A stretch of DNA of 8,780 nt from assembly GCA_030595765.1 (NCBI GenBank), contig JAUVCJ010000087.1, positions 1 to 8,780 of the forward strand, in the 5' to 3' direction. Positions 1 to 7,399 of the stretch are shown piece after piece. Source of the DNA: Thermoplasmatota archaeon. Its GTDB lineage: Archaea > Thermoplasmatota > Thermoplasmata > GCA-020350865 > JAUVCJ01. Under the pieces are notes generated by a model that saw only the letters and a program-made list of their open reading frames with translations, had not been told where the DNA came from and did no database searches. The first letter of the stretch is position 1. The number at the start of each line of letters is the position of its first letter. The position numbers and the translations under genes are program-made.

Positions 1-188
1 CTTATGCCGGCCTCTTCCAGTTTCTTTGCGCTGGCAGTATTGCCCCTGACTATCAAGGCATCAAAAGTTTCTGCTCGTTCACAGGATCTGGGGTCTGAAT
101 CAATGATCGCTAGGTTGTAGCCCTCGTCATATAGCGAGCGAGCCAGATGAAATCCCACCTCTCCAGCGCCACCTATGACGGCATACAT
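1..188 (-). CDS. TrkA-N family NAD-binding protein (N-terminal fragment)
   Basis: The visible 62 codons from the ATG at 188 encode the start of a Rossmann nucleotide-binding domain. The chain opens with M-Y-A-V-I-G-G-A-G-E-V-G (glycine motif, residues 6-12), followed by a helix and the second strand L-A-I-I-D ending in Asp30. An acidic residue there usually favours NAD(H) over NADP(H). The continuation (I-D-S-D-P, then F-D-A-L-I-V-R-G-N, then L-E-E-A-G-I) matches the opening of TrkA/Ktr regulatory subunits, which sit on the cytoplasmic face of K+ transporters and gate them by nucleotide binding. The gene runs off the left edge, so a C-terminal TrkA-C or fused membrane part cannot be judged. 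A GAGG ribosome site at 197-194 overlaps the stop of the upstream ATPase gene and lies 5 bases from the ATG. The intergenic gap is 7 bases, so it is probably co-transcribed with the pilus genes. Family assignment is firm; the transport partner is unknown. Confidence 0.8.
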   Translation of the reverse strand, partial: MYAVIGGAGEVGFHLARSLYDEGYNLAIIDSDPRSCERAETFDALIVRGNTASAKKLEEAGI

Positions 189-195
189 TGTTTCC

Positions 196-2202
196 TCACT
201 CCTCTTCCTTTTCTGCCAGTTCTGCCAGCTCTTTCTGGAATACCTGGCTTTCTTTGCCTTCTACCAGCACTAGTTTCATGTCTTCTAGGATCTTGTCAGG
301 GCTATTGTAGTATCCGGAAATTATCTTTGCCAGCCAGAGGTAGTTGTCCACTTTCATGGCTCTCATGTATTTGATGATATCAACACGTGTTTTGACCTCT
401 CGCTCCATTTCCCTGGCAGTCCAGTTCTTCTGGGCACGCACCTTTTCATAGATATAACTGTGACCCGAGTAATTGAACTGGTCATCTGCAGGGTTCCACA
501 GGTATGCGGTGTTGGTGATGATCTCGTTGCTTTCTGGATCCAGCCCTACTATCTCAGTTAGACCCTTGATACGCCTTGTCATCTTCGTACCCACCTTTAC
601 CTGAGCCTGAAGTAGCACCAGGTCAAGAGAGGTGAGCAAAGCTCTGGGCAGGTTGATCGGAGGGTTTTCCATCCTGTGAACCATGGCCTGGGTGGATTCG
701 GCGTGGAACGTGGTGTAGCTGGCCTTTCCGGTTGCCATTGCCTGGAACACCGTGTATGCTTCCGCACCTCTGATCTCTCCTACCATCATGTATTGAGGGC
801 GCTGGCGGAGAGCAGAGGTTAGTAGGTCGAACATGTCAACCTCTCCTGCAGCCTTGCCTGTGACCGGATTTTTGGCACCGAAACCAGATCTGGTCAGGGT
901 CGGCACCCAATTCTCATGGGGCAGGTTCAGCTCACGTGTGTCCTCAATGGTCACTATCTTCATCTGAGGAGGAATGAAAAGCAGAAGTGCGTTAAGGGTG
1001 GTGGTCTTGCCTGAAGCCGTTCCACCGCAAATTAGCATGGATTGCCCGTGCTCAATGGCTATCCAGAGGTATGTCACCATCTCCGGGCTGAGCGTCTTGA
1101 ACCTAACAAGGTCCATGAAAGTGAACGGATCCTCCCTGAATCGCCGTATTGTAAAAGAGGAGCCTTTTTTCGTAACATGTGTTCCAAGAGTGGCCTGAAG
1201 GCGGGAACCGTCAGGGATCGTAGCATCCAGAACCGGTGCTGCGACCGATATGTGCTTTCCTGACTTCTGGGCAAGCCATACCACAAAGGAATCCACCTCA
1301 TGATGAGAATGGAACATGATATTGGATCTGATGGAATCGTATTTTCTGTGATAGATGAATATGGGTATGCCTACTCCATCACAGGATATGTCCTCTACGT
1401 TGTATTCTATCATGAAGCATTGGATAAGGCCATACCCCATCAGGTCACGCCGTAGATAGTAAACGATCCGCTCGTAATTGATCGGATTGAGGTTGATGTC
1501 CATGCTCTTGAGCAGGCCGTCGGCCATGTCTCTGATGTATTTTTCCTTTTCCTTCTCGCCTTTCTGGATAGTGTCCACATCAGCCACCATACTTCCTTTT
1601 AGAAGCTTGAGAACGTTCATCTCATCCTCGGTCATAGGCGGCTCTATGGTCTCGTAAATGTACTCGTGCATGCGATTGTCATAGAGAATTCGCACGTAAC
1701 TGTATGGCTCCTCGATGGGGCTAAGCTCGATCTCATCAACGTAGGACTTTGTGATTTTGGGTATCGGAGTGATCTTATTCGAGGTATCTCCAGATTCTGG
1801 ACTGGCAGAGCCCTTTGACACCATAATTCGATGCGGTTTCTTCTTGGGAACAACGGTTGCAGCATATGCCAGCTTCATCTTCTTGAATATGGAGTCCTTT
1901 TTCAGTGCCTCCAGCCCATCCTGGGAGTCGTCATCGCCATCAGCATCTGAGACTCCTGCATCCAATGTTCCCCCATCTGGACCTCCTACACCCAATGTCT
2001 CACCGTCTGGGTCTCCATCGGGTCCTGCTTCAGTAGCACCATCTTCACCATCTTGATTATCAGGAGCAACTTTTGGTTGGACATCTCCAGAGCCTGGTTC
2101 GGTTCCAGCGTGATCCTGGTCATTACTCTGGGTCTGCTCCTCAGCTCCCTCTTCCAGGGTCTTATTCCCCTCTTTTTCCAGGTTCTCGCTTTCCATTTCC
2201 AA
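196..2202 (-). CDS. Type IV pilus/Tad-like secretion ATPase, second copy (FlaI/TadA/VirB11 superfamily)
   Basis: This 668-residue hexameric-type motor is expected at the cytoplasmic face, driving subunit movement through the platform proteins encoded just upstream. Visible parts in order are: an acidic, Gly/Asp/Glu-rich low-complexity tail (about residues 1-98); a K-K-K-P-H-R-I-M-V segment (120-128) shared with the first ATPase; the N-terminal domain (about 160-350) with I-R-R-F at 352-355; Walker A GGTASGKT (393-400); Asp box IEDTREL (419-425); Walker B YMMVGEIRG (471-479); and His box ending TTFHA (497-501). The first His of that box is Lys493, unlike the paralogue (His499). The start is TTG at 2202, because GGAGGT at 2215-2210 is 7 bases away. 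An ATG at 2196 is possible but 13 bases from that site. Over Walker A to E-N-P-P-I-N I hand-counted about 83 identities in 124 positions against ATPase1. Function as pilus motor is inferred from motifs and context; assembly versus retraction is not resolved. Confidence 0.93.
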   Translation of the reverse strand: MEMESENLEKEGNKTLEEGAEEQTQSNDQDHAGTEPGSGDVQPKVAPDNQDGEDGATEAGPDGDPDGETLGVGGPDGGTLDAGVSDADGDDDSQDGLEALKKDSIFKKMKLAYAATVVPKKKPHRIMVSKGSASPESGDTSNKITPIPKITKSYVDEIELSPIEEPYSYVRILYDNRMHEYIYETIEPPMTEDEMNVLKLLKGSMVADVDTIQKGEKEKEKYIRDMADGLLKSMDINLNPINYERIVYYLRRDLMGYGLIQCFMIEYNVEDISCDGVGIPIFIYHRKYDSIRSNIMFHSHHEVDSFVVWLAQKSGKHISVAAPVLDATIPDGSRLQATLGTHVTKKGSSFTIRRFREDPFTFMDLVRFKTLSPEMVTYLWIAIEHGQSMLICGGTASGKTTTLNALLLFIPPQMKIVTIEDTRELNLPHENWVPTLTRSGFGAKNPVTGKAAGEVDMFDLLTSALRQRPQYMMVGEIRGAEAYTVFQAMATGKASYTTFHAESTQAMVHRMENPPINLPRALLTSLDLVLLQAQVKVGTKMTRRIKGLTEIVGLDPESNEIITNTAYLWNPADDQFNYSGHSYIYEKVRAQKNWTAREMEREVKTRVDIIKYMRAMKVDNYLWLAKIISGYYNSPDKILEDMKLVLVEGKESQVFQKELAELAEKEEE

Positions 2203-2209
2203 AGAATCT

Positions 2210-2215
2210 ACCTCC
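2210..2215 (-). promoter_or_regulatory. Shine-Dalgarno site of the second ATPase
   Basis: GGAGGT on the minus strand lies in the 21-base gap after the second platform gene. Its 7-base spacing to TTG (2202-2200), versus 13 bases to ATG (2196-2194), is the reason to prefer the TTG start. Confidence 0.7.
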
Positions 2216-2223
2216 CTTCCATT

Positions 2224-3384
2224 TCACATCATTCTGAGCATTAGGAATGCAATCCCCACCATGATGGCGGTGTGTTTGAATCCATCCAACACCTTTCCAG
2301 TATGCAGGGAGCCGGCAATGAGCCCGTCACCGACAGCGTGCGAGACCGATGCAAGGATGAATATGAACTGGATAGCTGGAATTACCTGGGACTGGATAGC
2401 ATTTGCGCCCTCTTGTCCAGACTCGGCAATGATCTTCTGGGTAGCCCGGCCTGCTTCTTCCATCTGAGGGAGGAAAGTGGCATTGAGAATGAGAATAGTC
2501 ACCAGGAACACCACGAACGCGATATAGATAACAGCGATGTAGGTAGACATCTCAAGCTCGCGCTCCAGCTGCATCATCTGGGTCGCTTTGGCATCCTTGC
2601 TGACCAGGCCAAGAACGTCAGCGACATCTCCTCCGGCCTCATTGGACTTGATAACGATGGCGGCCATCTTCACCACCATTGGAGTGCCGAGTCTCTCGGC
2701 CAGCAACCGCATGACCTCGCTGACTGGCACGTTCCATTGTATCTGAGCAGCCATCTTTTTGATCTCTGGGGTCAGTTTGCCATATCTGCCAGCAGATGCA
2801 ATGACAATTGAATCGGCTAGGGTCAGACCGAACCTGCCTGCTTCTGCGACATCGCGGAGAAAATCAGGGAGCCTCTTTTCCAGCTGCTTTATGCGCTTGC
2901 GTTGGCTGGTGTAATAAAAGCCAATTGGGCCAAACAGTGGCAAGAGACATAAAATAAATAGATTCAAGGCATCGCCATCAATATGCATAGTATCTTTCTG
3001 TGCAGGGTCGCCTAGGAAGAAGCCAGAGTCTGTCTTGGTGGATCTTATCTCCAGGGTCTTGGACATTATTGACTGGGACAACAATGACTCAGGGTCGTCA
3101 GGATCTCCTGCAGGATAGCTTTTGAGTAGAAGCACAGAGTCTGCGGTACCATCATCTTTCCACATGACAATACGGCCTGTAAATCCCACACCAGCCATTG
3201 CGTCGCCAGTCTTCGTTTCGTAGACCACCTGAACATACTTATCAGTGTCAACGATCTCTGGCGATATCTGAGCCAGAACACCCAGAACGACCATCAGGAG
3301 AGCAATGGATACAGATAATCCTGCCACAAGGCCCATGGCGTTCTTCTTTTTTGCGGATTTTACCTTTCCCTTTGTCTGCCCCAT
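2224..3384 (-). CDS. GspF/TadC-type pilus platform membrane protein, second copy, with an extracytoplasmic insert
   Basis: This is an inner platform protein of a type IV pilus/Tad-like machine (T2SSF family), expected to couple the ATPase to pilin movement. Numbering here is from the TTG at 3390. A Lys-rich N-terminus precedes membrane segment 1 (about 19-42). An acidic stretch of about 100 residues follows (43-142), then segment 2 (143-161) and a basic Q-R-K-R-I-K flank. The GspF domain spans about 173-285, with L-P-D-F-L-R-D and S-N-E-A-G-G-D-V-A-D-V-L (249-260). Further segments lie near 284-306, 337-360 and 370-386. The positive-inside rule places the 100-residue stretch outside the cell. 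I chose ATG at 3384 (AGGA 6 bases ahead, 2-base gap after the upstream stop). TTG at 3390 would overlap that stop by 4 bases (TTGA) and is equally defensible. It lies between the first platform gene and the second ATPase. The family call is firm; the role of the outer segment is unknown. Confidence 0.88.
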   Translation of the reverse strand: MGQTKGKVKSAKKKNAMGLVAGLSVSIALLMVVLGVLAQISPEIVDTDKYVQVVYETKTGDAMAGVGFTGRIVMWKDDGTADSVLLLKSYPAGDPDDPESLLSQSIMSKTLEIRSTKTDSGFFLGDPAQKDTMHIDGDALNLFILCLLPLFGPIGFYYTSQRKRIKQLEKRLPDFLRDVAEAGRFGLTLADSIVIASAGRYGKLTPEIKKMAAQIQWNVPVSEVMRLLAERLGTPMVVKMAAIVIKSNEAGGDVADVLGLVSKDAKATQMMQLERELEMSTYIAVIYIAFVVFLVTILILNATFLPQMEEAGRATQKIIAESGQEGANAIQSQVIPAIQFIFILASVSHAVGDGLIAGSLHTGKVLDGFKHTAIMVGIAFLMLRMM

Positions 3385-3386
3385 GT

Positions 3387-4412
3387 TCAATCCTTCTCCC
3401 CGCCAATGGCGTCAATGCCCACCAGGAACCCTACACCAGTTCCGGGTATCATTCCGCCTGCGATCACATAAAGCATCATCACTGTGAAGTCTGGGTCCGA
3501 GCCTACCAGGGCCATGATGGCCATCATCACTACAAGAAATAGCGGGAATGCCACACCCACTGTTACGAAACTCTCTGCCAGCATGCCCAAGGTCTCGAAC
3601 TTGCCCTTGTTCTCAAGCCTCTGCTCCTGCTCATACTGCTCGGATTTAAGGAGGAAATATGGCTTTAGCTTGCCGCCTGCAGATGTGGTGGTGACGACGC
3701 CCTGCAAGAAATCCTGGAATGGCTGAGATGGGGTTCGGTCCGCAGCGTTCTTGATGGCGTTGAGGATGTCTACGCCCAATAGCTCAGTGTCCCTGGTTAT
3801 CCATTCTGCCTCGCCTTTGATCTCTCCAAATATGTCCTGGCGAGACAATTCCTTGAATATGACGTCGATGTTGACATCAGCAGAAGCTAATGCTGAAATA
3901 AAGCTCATCACAGAGGGGAGTTTCAGGTCTATTGACTTGCCCCTGGCCTTGGCCTTGCCCTTGGGCCCGCCTAGTATCATTCCGTAGGCAGCAACAGGCA
4001 ATAATATTGGCAACATTATGGCAAGAAGAAGGGCGATCATTCCCAGCATGCCCATCAAAAATACGATGAGCACTATTGCAACAACGATCCCTACAACCAG
4101 CAATATGATGGCGGTCATCATTGCCATTGCAGTCAACTCGTCCGGTCTTATGCGCAAATGAGCGCTAATGAGCGCTTCTTCCAGGGCAGGGTTTGTCTTT
4201 TCACTGCGCCTAACTTTATCGCCTAGAACCCTCCAACAGAACTGCTGGTAAGGGGTCAACTTGATGTGCTCGGCTCTGGCACCCTTTGGAAGCAAGATGT
4301 GATGTGGGCCGTAATCCTCTACCCTGTCCTGGCTACCGCCAGTATGTGTTCCTATGACATCCGCTTGGGAGATCTCGAGAGACTTGAACGCATCCCTTAC
4401 TTCAGGTGACAA
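3387..4412 (-). CDS. GspF/TadC-type pilus platform membrane protein, first copy
   Basis: This is a 341-residue T2SSF-family membrane platform. A cytoplasmic N-terminal part (about 1-95) contains Y-Q-Q-F-C-W-R-V-L-G-D-K, a pattern I associate with archaeal platform proteins. Two hydrophobic segments (about 97-120 and 122-147) are followed by the cytoplasmic GspF domain (about 163-272, with L-P-S-V-M-S-F-I-S-A-L-A-S and S-A-G-G-K-L-K-P-Y-F). Two further segments lie at about 276-303 and 309-333. The start is TTG directly after the TGA of ATPase1 and in the same frame. No ATG occurs in frame until about residue 96, so the TTG is nearly forced. A GGGGGG ribosome site at 4425-4420 sits 7 bases ahead. 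The direct junction implies translation coupled to the ATPase gene, which fits their expected physical contact. Compared with the second platform it lacks the outer insert, so the two probably play different parts, perhaps like TadB and TadC. Confidence 0.9.
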   Translation of the reverse strand: MSPEVRDAFKSLEISQADVIGTHTGGSQDRVEDYGPHHILLPKGARAEHIKLTPYQQFCWRVLGDKVRRSEKTNPALEEALISAHLRIRPDELTAMAMMTAIILLVVGIVVAIVLIVFLMGMLGMIALLLAIMLPILLPVAAYGMILGGPKGKAKARGKSIDLKLPSVMSFISALASADVNIDVIFKELSRQDIFGEIKGEAEWITRDTELLGVDILNAIKNAADRTPSQPFQDFLQGVVTTTSAGGKLKPYFLLKSEQYEQEQRLENKGKFETLGMLAESFVTVGVAFPLFLVVMMAIMALVGSDPDFTVMMLYVIAGGMIPGTGVGFLVGIDAIGGEKD

Positions 4413-6482
4413 TCATAATCCCCCCAGTGCGCTCAAGATGTCTTCTGTGTCCTCGGCGTCTTCGACATCCTCAAGCTCGTCCAGCTCAATGTCCAGCTCC
4501 TGGCGCTCCTCTTCGGTAAGAGCCAAGAGTGCCTGTCGAACCATCTCATAGGTCTCCTCAGGCTCCTTGTAATATGAAGATACCAGTTCACCCACTTTCT
4601 CAAAGTCGTTCATTTTATTGAGAACCATGTACTTCATCATGTGGACCCGCTTCCGGTGCTCCTTGAGCATATCCTCGTGGGTCATGCCCTTCATCTCCTG
4701 GATCTTGTCAAACAGGAAAGAATGTCCCTTGAAGCTGAAGGTATCGCTGGCCTGATCCCATTCATACACAGTGTTGGTGATAAGCTCGTTTGTTTCAGGC
4801 TCGAAACCGACGATCTCGATGATCTCAAACATTCTGCGAACGATAGACTTTCCAACTCTCGCATGCTTCTGGATTATCACGTTGTTAAGAGCGGTCAGCA
4901 ATATCCTGGGGCAGTTGATAGGTGGATTTTCCAATCTGTGCACCATGGATTTAATGGAGTCTGCGTGCATTGTAGAATAGGTTGTATGGCCAGTTGCCAT
5001 GGCCTGGAACATGGTGTAAGTCTCCTTTCCTCTGACCTCGCCTACCATGATGTAGTTTGGCCTCTGCCTTAGCGCGGCCCTGACCAGATCGTACATGTCA
5101 ATTTCGCCAGCGGTCTTGCCGTCTATTCCTACCTCGCCAACACCTGAGCGGGTGACACCAGGTATCCAGTTCTCAAGTGGAAGGTTTATCTCCCTTGTGT
5201 CCTCGATGCTGACCACCTTGGCTGTGTGAGGGATAAAGAGCATCATGGCATTGAGGGTTGCGGTCTTTCCAGATGCCGTGCCGCCGGCAATGATACCGCT
5301 CTCGCCGTTCTCTATCATTATCCACAAATAGCCCATCATTTCCGGGCTGGCTGTATTGAATGTGATGATGTCCACAGGAGTGAATGGAGTTTCCTTGTAA
5401 CGCCGAATTGTGAAGGTTGAACCTCTTGTGGTCACTTCGTGGGCGTAGGCTGCCTGGACACGATGCCCCTCGGTGGTGGTGCCGTCAAGAATAGGGTTGG
5501 AAACCGATACCTGCTTTCCACATCTCTGACCCAGTAGAATTGAGAAAGAGTCTATTTCCTCATCAGTTGGGAACCTTACCGTGGTTTTTATCGACTCGTA
5601 TTTCTGATGATATACAAACAATGGGACATCGGTCCCGTCACAAGAGATATCCTCGACATTGGGATCTGCCATAAGCATGTCCACAGGACCATAGCCTATG
5701 AAATCCCTTACAACATAGTAAATTACCTTTTCCTTTGTGATCTCATCGATCTTCATCGAGCGAGTACGAATGAAGCTATCCACGCTTTCCTTGAGGTATT
5801 CTTTCTTGTCCTTTTCTCCCATTTCTTCCCAGTCATAGCCAAGCGTTCTGCGTAGGCTATCCTTGACGTACTCGACAGTCTCCTTCTCCTTGTCCGTCAG
5901 CTGGGGCTCGATGCCCTCATATAAAAATTCGTTATTGTCGTTGTTGAATGTGATGCGGACATAGGTGTATGGCTCAGTTATAGGATAGAAGCCGCGCTCC
6001 TCCAGGTTGGGGTCGGTGAGCTCGGGAATGTATGTGATGTTGGAGCCGCGCTTGGAATCCATCACTTTCTTGGTTCCCTCGATTACCATTATCCGTCTGG
6101 GCTTCTTGGATACTGTGAAAAGAAGGGTCATGTACTGGTTCTTGAGCTTGTTGAGGGTGTCCTTGACTGTATTGGAATCTCCCTTATCCTTGGACTTTCC
6201 CTTTTTGGATCTCTTGGACTTGCCGTCCTCTTCAGTATCGCCATCCTCTTCAGTATCCGGGTCCTGCTCAGTATCCGAATCCTGTTCAGAGCCTGCCTCG
6301 GCAGAACCTCCATCCATCTCGGGATCGGTGCCCTGGCCTTCGAGGGTTGGGATAGTATCATCGATGGAGCGGAGGGAAGATTGATCATCGGTTCCTGGGG
6401 CTTGAGTAGAGGAGTCTGACCCTGGCTGACCCGCCTCTGGGTTCTGGGTGCCTTCCTCCTTTTTTAGCTCCGATTCTACCAT
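4413..6482 (-). CDS. Type IV pilus/Tad-like secretion ATPase, first copy (FlaI/TadA/VirB11 superfamily)
   Basis: This 689-residue P-loop motor is predicted to power assembly of the pilin encoded 20 bases upstream. In order it shows: an acidic N-terminal tail (about 1-87) with repeated D-T-E-E-D units at 69-87; a Lys/Ser-rich block (88-103); K-K-P-R-R-I-M-V (126-133); the N-terminal domain with I-R-R-Y at 359-362; Walker A GGTASGKT (400-407); Asp box SIEDTRE (425-431); Walker B YIMVGEVRG (477-485); a complete His box with His499 and His506 (A-T-G-H to T-M-H-A); and an acidic C-terminal tail (about 657-683, E-D-V-E-D-A-E-D-T-E-D). The ATG at 6482 has an excellent ribosome site, GGAGGTGA, 6 bases ahead. 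All expected catalytic residues are present. At nearly 700 residues it is longer than typical archaeal FlaI proteins (about 500-550), mostly because of the charged tails. The motor family is firm; assignment to extrusion is inferred from its place next to the pilin. Confidence 0.94.
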   Translation of the reverse strand: MVESELKKEEGTQNPEAGQPGSDSSTQAPGTDDQSSLRSIDDTIPTLEGQGTDPEMDGGSAEAGSEQDSDTEQDPDTEEDGDTEEDGKSKRSKKGKSKDKGDSNTVKDTLNKLKNQYMTLLFTVSKKPRRIMVIEGTKKVMDSKRGSNITYIPELTDPNLEERGFYPITEPYTYVRITFNNDNNEFLYEGIEPQLTDKEKETVEYVKDSLRRTLGYDWEEMGEKDKKEYLKESVDSFIRTRSMKIDEITKEKVIYYVVRDFIGYGPVDMLMADPNVEDISCDGTDVPLFVYHQKYESIKTTVRFPTDEEIDSFSILLGQRCGKQVSVSNPILDGTTTEGHRVQAAYAHEVTTRGSTFTIRRYKETPFTPVDIITFNTASPEMMGYLWIMIENGESGIIAGGTASGKTATLNAMMLFIPHTAKVVSIEDTREINLPLENWIPGVTRSGVGEVGIDGKTAGEIDMYDLVRAALRQRPNYIMVGEVRGKETYTMFQAMATGHTTYSTMHADSIKSMVHRLENPPINCPRILLTALNNVIIQKHARVGKSIVRRMFEIIEIVGFEPETNELITNTVYEWDQASDTFSFKGHSFLFDKIQEMKGMTHEDMLKEHRKRVHMMKYMVLNKMNDFEKVGELVSSYYKEPEETYEMVRQALLALTEEERQELDIELDELEDVEDAEDTEDILSALGGL
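4420..4425 (-). promoter_or_regulatory. Ribosome site at the ATPase1/platform1 stop-start junction
   Basis: GGGGGG lies inside the last codons of ATPase1, 7 bases before the TTG at 4412-4410. It can pair with an archaeal CCUCC anti-Shine-Dalgarno using one G-U pair. The junction reads ATGATTG: the ATG at 4416-4414 is out of frame and would give only four codons before a stop, so TTG is the working start. Confidence 0.5.
6225..6296 (-). repeat. Degenerate 18-base tandem repeat inside ATPase1
   Basis: Four adjoining 18-base units (6225-6242, 6243-6260, 6261-6278, 6279-6296; the last is degenerate) encode the repeated acidic D-T-E-(E/Q)-D-(G/P) hexapeptides of the N-terminal tail. The whole unit number keeps the reading frame, so gain or loss of units would change tail length without breaking the gene. 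Confidence 0.75.
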
Positions 6483-6488
6483 TTCTGC

Positions 6489-6496
6489 TCACCTCC
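6489..6496 (-). promoter_or_regulatory. Strong Shine-Dalgarno site of ATPase1
   Basis: GGAGGTGA on the minus strand, in the 20-base gap after the pilin gene, is a full-length match to the archaeal anti-Shine-Dalgarno. It is spaced 6 bases from the ATG at 6482 and fixes that start. Confidence 0.8.
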
Positions 6497-6502
6497 TATG
6501 CA

Positions 6503-7399
6503 TCAAGTCACTGCTGATACGTCGTCATCCAGATACATCCTAACGAATGCGTGGTTGAGACTGTAATAGGCTACGTTTTTTATCTCGATCTCCAATCGGT
6601 CGTACCTATTCACAGCCGATTCTGTCATGTTCAACTTAAGGGAATAATCATGAGGGGATAGGCCGCCTATCTGGAATGTGCTGTTATAGTGCTTTTCCCA
6701 TGCTTCGGCGTACACAGACGTGATGTTCATGTAAACTGTTTCACTGGTCACGTTCGTATAGGTCCATTCATCAACATAGAGCAGATTGGCGTTTACCCCT
6801 GCAATTCCGGAGTGTTGTGCGTTCTGGTCCTTAAGGTTGACCAGAGATACCAGGGTTTGGCGTATTGCTATCTCCCCGCTTATGTTCTCTATCATAAAAT
6901 TAGGACGCACTTTCATGAACATCCCGGTATTCTGCCAGATGATAAGACCGCCTCCACTGTAGACCACAGACTGGGCAACGAAATAACGGTTGGGAACAAT
7001 CACACGCAGGCGTCCCTGGGCGGTTTCGTTCACATACTGACCACTATCCATGAAACGTATGTCCAATACCTCTTCCTGAGGGGATAGCTCCAACCTGCCA
7101 GCAGTGCTTTCAGCAAATACTGGCACTCCTGCAGAGCCTAAATTAATGGTGGAATAGAGGGTAAGGTTCTTGTTGTTGTGTAAAATAAGTTGGTCTAGAC
7201 TTGATTTCAATTCACCGAACTGGCTTTGAAGCTCCATCATGTGCTCGGCTTCGTTCTCCTCCATCCAGATCGGGACGTAGTAGGTGGTGAACATTCCCAT
7301 CATGGCCAGAAATACCATCAATGCCATGATGGTTCCAATGACCGCACTCACCCCACGATTGTCTGGACGAAGCTGTCGCTTTAGCGTCAACATCCTCAT
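6503..7399 (-). CDS. Archaeal type IV pilin-like membrane-anchored surface protein
   Basis: Numbered from the TTG at 7408, the protein opens with a basic leader (R5, K10, R11, R14, R18). Next comes R-G followed by V-S-A-V-I-G-T and a hydrophobic run to about residue 44, which is the archaeal pilin class III signal. Cleavage by a PibD/EppA-type peptidase is expected after Gly19, leaving an N-terminal helix as the assembly core. The remaining ~255 residues look like a beta-rich outer domain with seven N-glycosylation sequons (Asn81, 127, 175, 219, 228, 242, 260). It is larger than many archaeal pilins, so it could be an adhesive or minor subunit rather than the bulk filament. I chose ATG at 7399: the TATA box at 7431-7438 predicts a transcript start near 7408-7410, giving a very short leader and leaving little room for the TTG at 7408. 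ATG at 7393 is also possible. It is first in the operon with the motors and platforms. No peptidase gene is visible here. Confidence 0.82.
   Translation of the reverse strand: MRMLTLKRQLRPDNRGVSAVIGTIMALMVFLAMMGMFTTYYVPIWMEENEAEHMMELQSQFGELKSSLDQLILHNNKNLTLYSTINLGSAGVPVFAESTAGRLELSPQEEVLDIRFMDSGQYVNETAQGRLRVIVPNRYFVAQSVVYSGGGLIIWQNTGMFMKVRPNFMIENISGEIAIRQTLVSLVNLKDQNAQHSGIAGVNANLLYVDEWTYTNVTSETVYMNITSVYAEAWEKHYNSTFQIGGLSPHDYSLKLNMTESAVNRYDRLEIEIKNVAYYSLNHAFVRMYLDDDVSAVT

Noticed and set aside
1751..2056. Plus-strand frame of 101 codons rich in Pro and Ser
   Set aside because: It is the mirror of the acidic low-complexity tail of ATPase2; biased composition keeps the opposite frame open.
2272..2811. 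Plus-strand frame of 179 codons opposite the second platform gene
   Set aside because: The minus strand encodes a clear T2SSF protein here; the plus frame has no ribosome site and no family pattern.
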